A DNA stretch of 7,861 nucleotides from an uncultured Fretibacterium sp. (lineage in GTDB: Bacteria; Synergistota; Synergistia; Synergistales; Aminobacteriaceae), in contig CALAUZ010000176.1 in assembly GCA_937892105.1 (NCBI GenBank), positions 1-7,861 on the forward strand, read 5' to 3'. The notes beneath the pieces are model-generated. The model made no database searches. It saw only the letters and a program-made list of their open reading frames with translations, and was not told the DNA's origin. Position 1 is the first letter of the stretch; every line of letters begins with the position of its first letter. The position numbers and the translations under genes were made by a program. Shown one piece after another: positions 5,190 through 7,861 of the stretch.

Positions 5190-6325
5190 GTATCTTGCAC
5201 CTTCCGCGTTGTGTAAACATTGTTGCCTTCGTAGATTAACCGTCCTGGATTTTTCCCTGACTTTTTGCTCTTGCTTTTGTTCGCTTTCTTCTTGCGGGCT
5301 GACTTTTTCGATGCACCGCCCATACTCAAATCCAGTTTAGTTGTGTATGAATCACCCACGCTGTGAGTCGCCTTCTCGATGACATATTTACCATCGAACG
5401 CCCCAAAGCCTGATATTGTTACGTTGCTCCCGCCAACAAAACGCAGGTCTCCCATCAATGTTATGTTGCATGTGATTTCCTTCTTGTTCGCGGCTCGTAA
5501 CTTCTTGCGGGCTATCTTCCTAGCATCGCCCTCACTGTCGGCCTTCTGGTTGATCTCAAGAACGCGGCCTGTACCCTCCGCGTCCCCTGACTCCTCCACA
5601 ACATGAGTCTCATTCTTCACAGGGTCATGGTACTGCAACTTCGCGCCCTTATACGTTCCGGCGGTCTTGCTCGAAAAGTTCCACTTCAACAATTTCTTGT
5701 CCCCGAATGAAAGCTCCCCGACAGATGAATGCCCCTCATATTCCTCCTCGTCATAGCAAACAAGCTGCGTGTCAGTAACCTTGACCGCGATACCATAATC
5801 ACGGCACAAGCCTGAAAGAAATTCAAGGTCTGACGTTTCCACCTGATCGCGACGCTCGAATAACGGGTCATCTTTGCAGTCCCAAAACAGACGCAATCCG
5901 CTCTTGTTGGCGACATCTCCGGCTATTGCTGAGAGTTGTACATTCTCCCATGCCTTCGTATGCTTTTCCTGACGCATGGGCTTACTGACTAGAGTTGATA
6001 TCGCCTTGATTGTTACTTGGTTGGGCGGTCCGGAACATTCTATCTGGTCTACCTCGAACGTCCCGCATGGAAGGGACTCTGTTCTGCTTTCTGTCTCCCA
6101 GTTGTGGACTACTATGCTTGCGCGTATCTTGTCGCCTTTTGTCGGGAACCAGTCCGCACACCACAAACGCTCCCTGTCTTCAAGCGTCAGGGAAATGTCA
6201 TCAGCTTTATCCTTCGCGTTGTCCGTGTACGTGAACGAAATCAGGAACGGCGCAATATCCCGCGAAATATTCACGCCCTCGTATATCAGGCTGACCTGTG
6301 CGTGTCTTGCTGTGTGTCCGTCCAT
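5186..6325 (-). CDS. D: Tail hub / late control protein D family (gpD)
   Basis: A 379-residue protein of the gpD / VgrG N-terminal / T4 gp27-like hub family, which links the tail tube to the spike. Visible marks are an N-terminal barrel (LIYEGVNISRDIAPFLISFTYTDNAKDKADDISLTLED, about 13-50), the WFPTKGDKI turn, a RQEKHTKAWENVQLSAIAGDVANKSGL helix region (118-144), the QVETSDLEFLSGLCRDYGIAVKV motif typical of hub proteins (161-183), and a C-terminal barrel up to about 334. It then carries a lysine-rich stretch (about 340-358) and ends LIYEGNNVYTTRKVQDT. Length is close to P2 gpD. In P2, gpD is named for late gene control but is a structural hub protein. ATG 6325 is 4 bases after the gpX stop, with GGAAGAG upstream. 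Confidence 0.9.
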   Translation of the reverse strand: MDGHTARHAQVSLIYEGVNISRDIAPFLISFTYTDNAKDKADDISLTLEDRERLWCADWFPTKGDKIRASIVVHNWETESRTESLPCGTFEVDQIECSGPPNQVTIKAISTLVSKPMRQEKHTKAWENVQLSAIAGDVANKSGLRLFWDCKDDPLFERRDQVETSDLEFLSGLCRDYGIAVKVTDTQLVCYDEEEYEGHSSVGELSFGDKKLLKWNFSSKTAGTYKGAKLQYHDPVKNETHVVEESGDAEGTGRVLEINQKADSEGDARKIARKKLRAANKKEITCNITLMGDLRFVGGSNVTISGFGAFDGKYVIEKATHSVGDSYTTKLDLSMGGASKKSARKKKANKSKSKKSGKNPGRLIYEGNNVYTTRKVQDT

Positions 6326-6329
6326 TGTG

Positions 6330-6539
6330 TTATCTCTTCCACGCGGGAAGGCTCGTGATTACTGGGACTTCAACGTCAGGGATATTCAGCTCAATGTTCG
6401 CAGAAAAAATCACTGTATGTATATGTTTGGGATTGGCCTCAATGAGAATGTCGGTGAGCTTTTCCGCGCCTAAGTTTGGGTACATTCTGAGGGCAATAAT
6501 GTCCCACGTATCACCCTGCTGTGTCCTGTACGTCCTCAT
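6330..6539 (-). CDS. X: Tail protein X (P2 gpX, LysM-like)
   Basis: A 69-residue protein of the tail protein X family. It shows a LysM-like order: YRTQQGDTWDIIALRMYPNLGAEKLTDILIEANP, then an INTV-like strand region and LNIPDVEVP. The length is that of P2 gpX. The family is an essential tail component probably placed at the hub/tube end. ATG 6539 overlaps the tape-measure stop codon in ATGA, so translation is coupled. A GAGGGTGG element lies upstream. Confidence 0.9.
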   Translation of the reverse strand: MRTYRTQQGDTWDIIALRMYPNLGAEKLTDILIEANPKHIHTVIFSANIELNIPDVEVPVITSLPAWKR

Positions 6540-7861
6540 TCAAACGCCACCCTCTGCACTTTGTCCTGAAATTCCATGAATAAATCCTCGAATATCTCCC
6601 TGAACATTTCACTGTATTTCTGCTTTGACTCAGGTTCTCCGCCGTTCACTGTTATGCTAATGCTTGGTGAAAATACTGCCTGAGTGCTGGTGTTCGTACT
6701 TGACGTGCCGAATGAGATTCCTTGTGTCTCATCTGTGGCTTTCCACAGTGGAGTACCAAACGGTGAATCTTGTGTTTCGTTAGGGAACATACCTAACTCC
6801 CGCCCAGCTTCAAACCATAACTGCATACCCCGTGCCTGATTATCAAGTGGGATTATTGCCTCTCTTCCTGCCTCGCCGATTAGTGCAATCTCAGGACGTG
6901 TGATAATGCCGCCATTTGCACGCTTACGTCCCCCGAATGTCCGCTGATACTGCGCGGGTGTATTTCCTCCGAGACTTGGTGCTGACACTTGGACTTCAAG
7001 ATTTCCGGCCTGCACAATCGCTGTGATTTCTGTTGCGACTCGGCTTAATGCGCTGACTAACTCATTCACGGCGGGTATCACTATGCTATGTATACTGTCT
7101 GATATACCCTGCATCACTGTGTATATCTCCCGGAAGCCTTCACCGAGTGAGTCCTTGAAGGGCTGCCATGCCGATGTCATTTCGGCTACACGCTGGGAAA
7201 AACCTTCGCTCATGCTGTTTAGTATCGTTATATTCTCTATTTGTTTTTTGATTTCTTGTTCCGATACTGTCTGCACTGATTTTGTTTTAGTGCTTGCTTC
7301 AGTATTCGCGGTACTTTTTGTGTCCGTAGAAGCCGCTTTAATTTCAGTTTTCGCTTGGGGTATTTGCTCTGTAGACTGCAGAATTTTAACCTGATTGCCT
7401 CTCATGTAAGCCGGAGTCAAATCAAGCGTTCCGTATTTCTGCAAGTTTTCCGCCTTCATAGCTTTAGCTGTTTCTGCGTCAACTGTCGGAGGAGTCCAGT
7501 CCTTAAACGGGTTTAATGATGATAGCCAATCAGTGAACTCGTTCCATTTCCCTTTGATATAAGCTATACCATCATCTATATAACCGCCTAAAGCCGCGAA
7601 TACGTCAGGTAATTTCCACGAGTCCCACCATGCCCAAAACTCATTCCATTTCTCCCTGACGTAATTACATGCTTTGAACGCATAATCCTTAATCACCGCG
7701 AAAATGTCTTTAATTGTCCATGAGTTCCACGATGCTTTGAGCTTGTCCCAGTTCTTATATAGCAAGTAACCGATAGCAATAGCACCAGCAATAGCCACAA
7801 TAATCAGCCCGATTGGGTTTGCTGTCATAGCCGCGTTCCACAACCATTGTGCCGCAGTCCA
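6536..7861 (-). CDS. Phage tail tape measure protein, C-terminal 441 residues (partial)
   Basis: The frame is open through the right edge. The 5' end of the gene lies outside the window, and internal TTG/ATG codons near the edge are not starts. A hydrophobic helix PIGLIIVAIAGAIAIGYLLY (about 16-35 of the visible part) is typical of tape measures. It is followed by Trp-rich amphipathic repeats, a Thr/Ser/Lys linker (about 170-200), a helical segment, and the family's C-terminal motif GGIITRPEIALIGEAGREAIIPL (317-339). It ends in an acidic, aromatic helix (SEMFREIFEDLFMEFQDKVQRVAFE). This protein sets tail length by spanning the tube lumen and is ejected during infection. Its position directly before gpX and gpD is normal for a P2-type tail operon. 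Confidence 0.93.
   Translation of the reverse strand, partial: WTAAQWLWNAAMTANPIGLIIVAIAGAIAIGYLLYKNWDKLKASWNSWTIKDIFAVIKDYAFKACNYVREKWNEFWAWWDSWKLPDVFAALGGYIDDGIAYIKGKWNEFTDWLSSLNPFKDWTPPTVDAETAKAMKAENLQKYGTLDLTPAYMRGNQVKILQSTEQIPQAKTEIKAASTDTKSTANTEASTKTKSVQTVSEQEIKKQIENITILNSMSEGFSQRVAEMTSAWQPFKDSLGEGFREIYTVMQGISDSIHSIVIPAVNELVSALSRVATEITAIVQAGNLEVQVSAPSLGGNTPAQYQRTFGGRKRANGGIITRPEIALIGEAGREAIIPLDNQARGMQLWFEAGRELGMFPNETQDSPFGTPLWKATDETQGISFGTSSTNTSTQAVFSPSISITVNGGEPESKQKYSEMFREIFEDLFMEFQDKVQRVAFE
7520..7723 (-). repeat. Two 34-codon repeats in the tape measure protein
   Basis: SWTIKDIFA...REKWNEFWAWWD and SWKLPDVFA...KGKWNEFTDWL align with a 34-residue period (units 7622-7723 and 7520-7621). 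The conserved positions are S-W, D, F-A, K-W-N-E-F and W. An incomplete copy (KNWDKLKASWN) precedes them. Such amphipathic helical repeats are common in tape measures, where repeat number scales with tail length. Confidence 0.7.

Noticed and set aside
5976..6473. Plus-strand frame of 165 codons opposite gpD and gpX
   Set aside because: It is antisense to two confident genes, shows no motif, and lacks a convincing Shine-Dalgarno. It is a shadow of the coding strand's codon pattern.
7023..7394. Plus-strand frame of 123 codons with hydrophobic segments, opposite the tape measure
   Set aside because: The apparent membrane character comes from reading the complement of a helical Ser/Thr/Lys-rich region. 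There is no start signal and it is unlikely to be a holin or other real gene.
1..7861. tRNA or rRNA genes, CRISPR arrays, insertion sequences, phage attachment sites
   Set aside because: None seen. The window is filled by protein genes, there are no spaced short repeats or transposase motifs, and no gene-free stretch longer than about 60 bases exists.

Overview
This window is the distal tail and baseplate part of the late operon of a contractile-tailed (P2/Mu-like) bacteriophage or prophage. A hicAB toxin-antitoxin cassette sits inside it on the opposite strand. The phage genes all lie on the minus strand and are packed head to tail with 1-20 base overlaps or very short gaps. Standard stop codons (TAA, TAG, TGA) are all used, starts include ATG, GTG and probably TTG, and Shine-Dalgarno sites are strong (AGGAGG-like). 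G+C looks moderate, near half by eye. This fits a bacterial host with code 11, but I cannot name the host. No integrase, capsid, lysis or flanking chromosomal gene is visible, so prophage, free phage and phage-derived particle remain open.

In transcription order on the minus strand (right to left) the layout is: the C-terminal 441 residues of the tape measure protein (open at the right edge), gpX (LysM-like tail protein), gpD (hub/late control family), a short gpV spike, the hicAB interruption, a PAAR spike-tip protein, gpU, gpW (T4 gp25-like wedge protein), gpJ (wedge protein), gpI with a long tryptophan-rich C-terminal extension, and the start of one more gene that runs off the left edge. 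The proteins should assemble as one machine. Tape measure, gpX and gpD would build the tube/hub, gpV and PAAR the central spike, and gpW, gpJ and gpI the baseplate wedges. The gpI extension and the left-edge protein lie where the fibre or receptor-binding part is expected.

The only plus-strand genes are hicA (mRNA interferase toxin) and hicB (antitoxin with a ribbon-helix-helix-like C-terminus). They fill the roughly 0.8 kb between gpV and PAAR and have their own candidate promoter, a hairpin between the two genes and a hairpin after hicB. Late transcription of the tail operon must cross the cassette in antisense. A 7-bp direct repeat, TAATTCA, lies at both ends of the cassette.

The parts most worth a second look are the antisense placement of hicAB, the tandem 97/96-residue aromatic repeats of gpI, the short gpV paired with a Cys/His-rich PAAR protein, and the lysine-rich tail of gpD. 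The individual families are known. I do not see a wholly new system.
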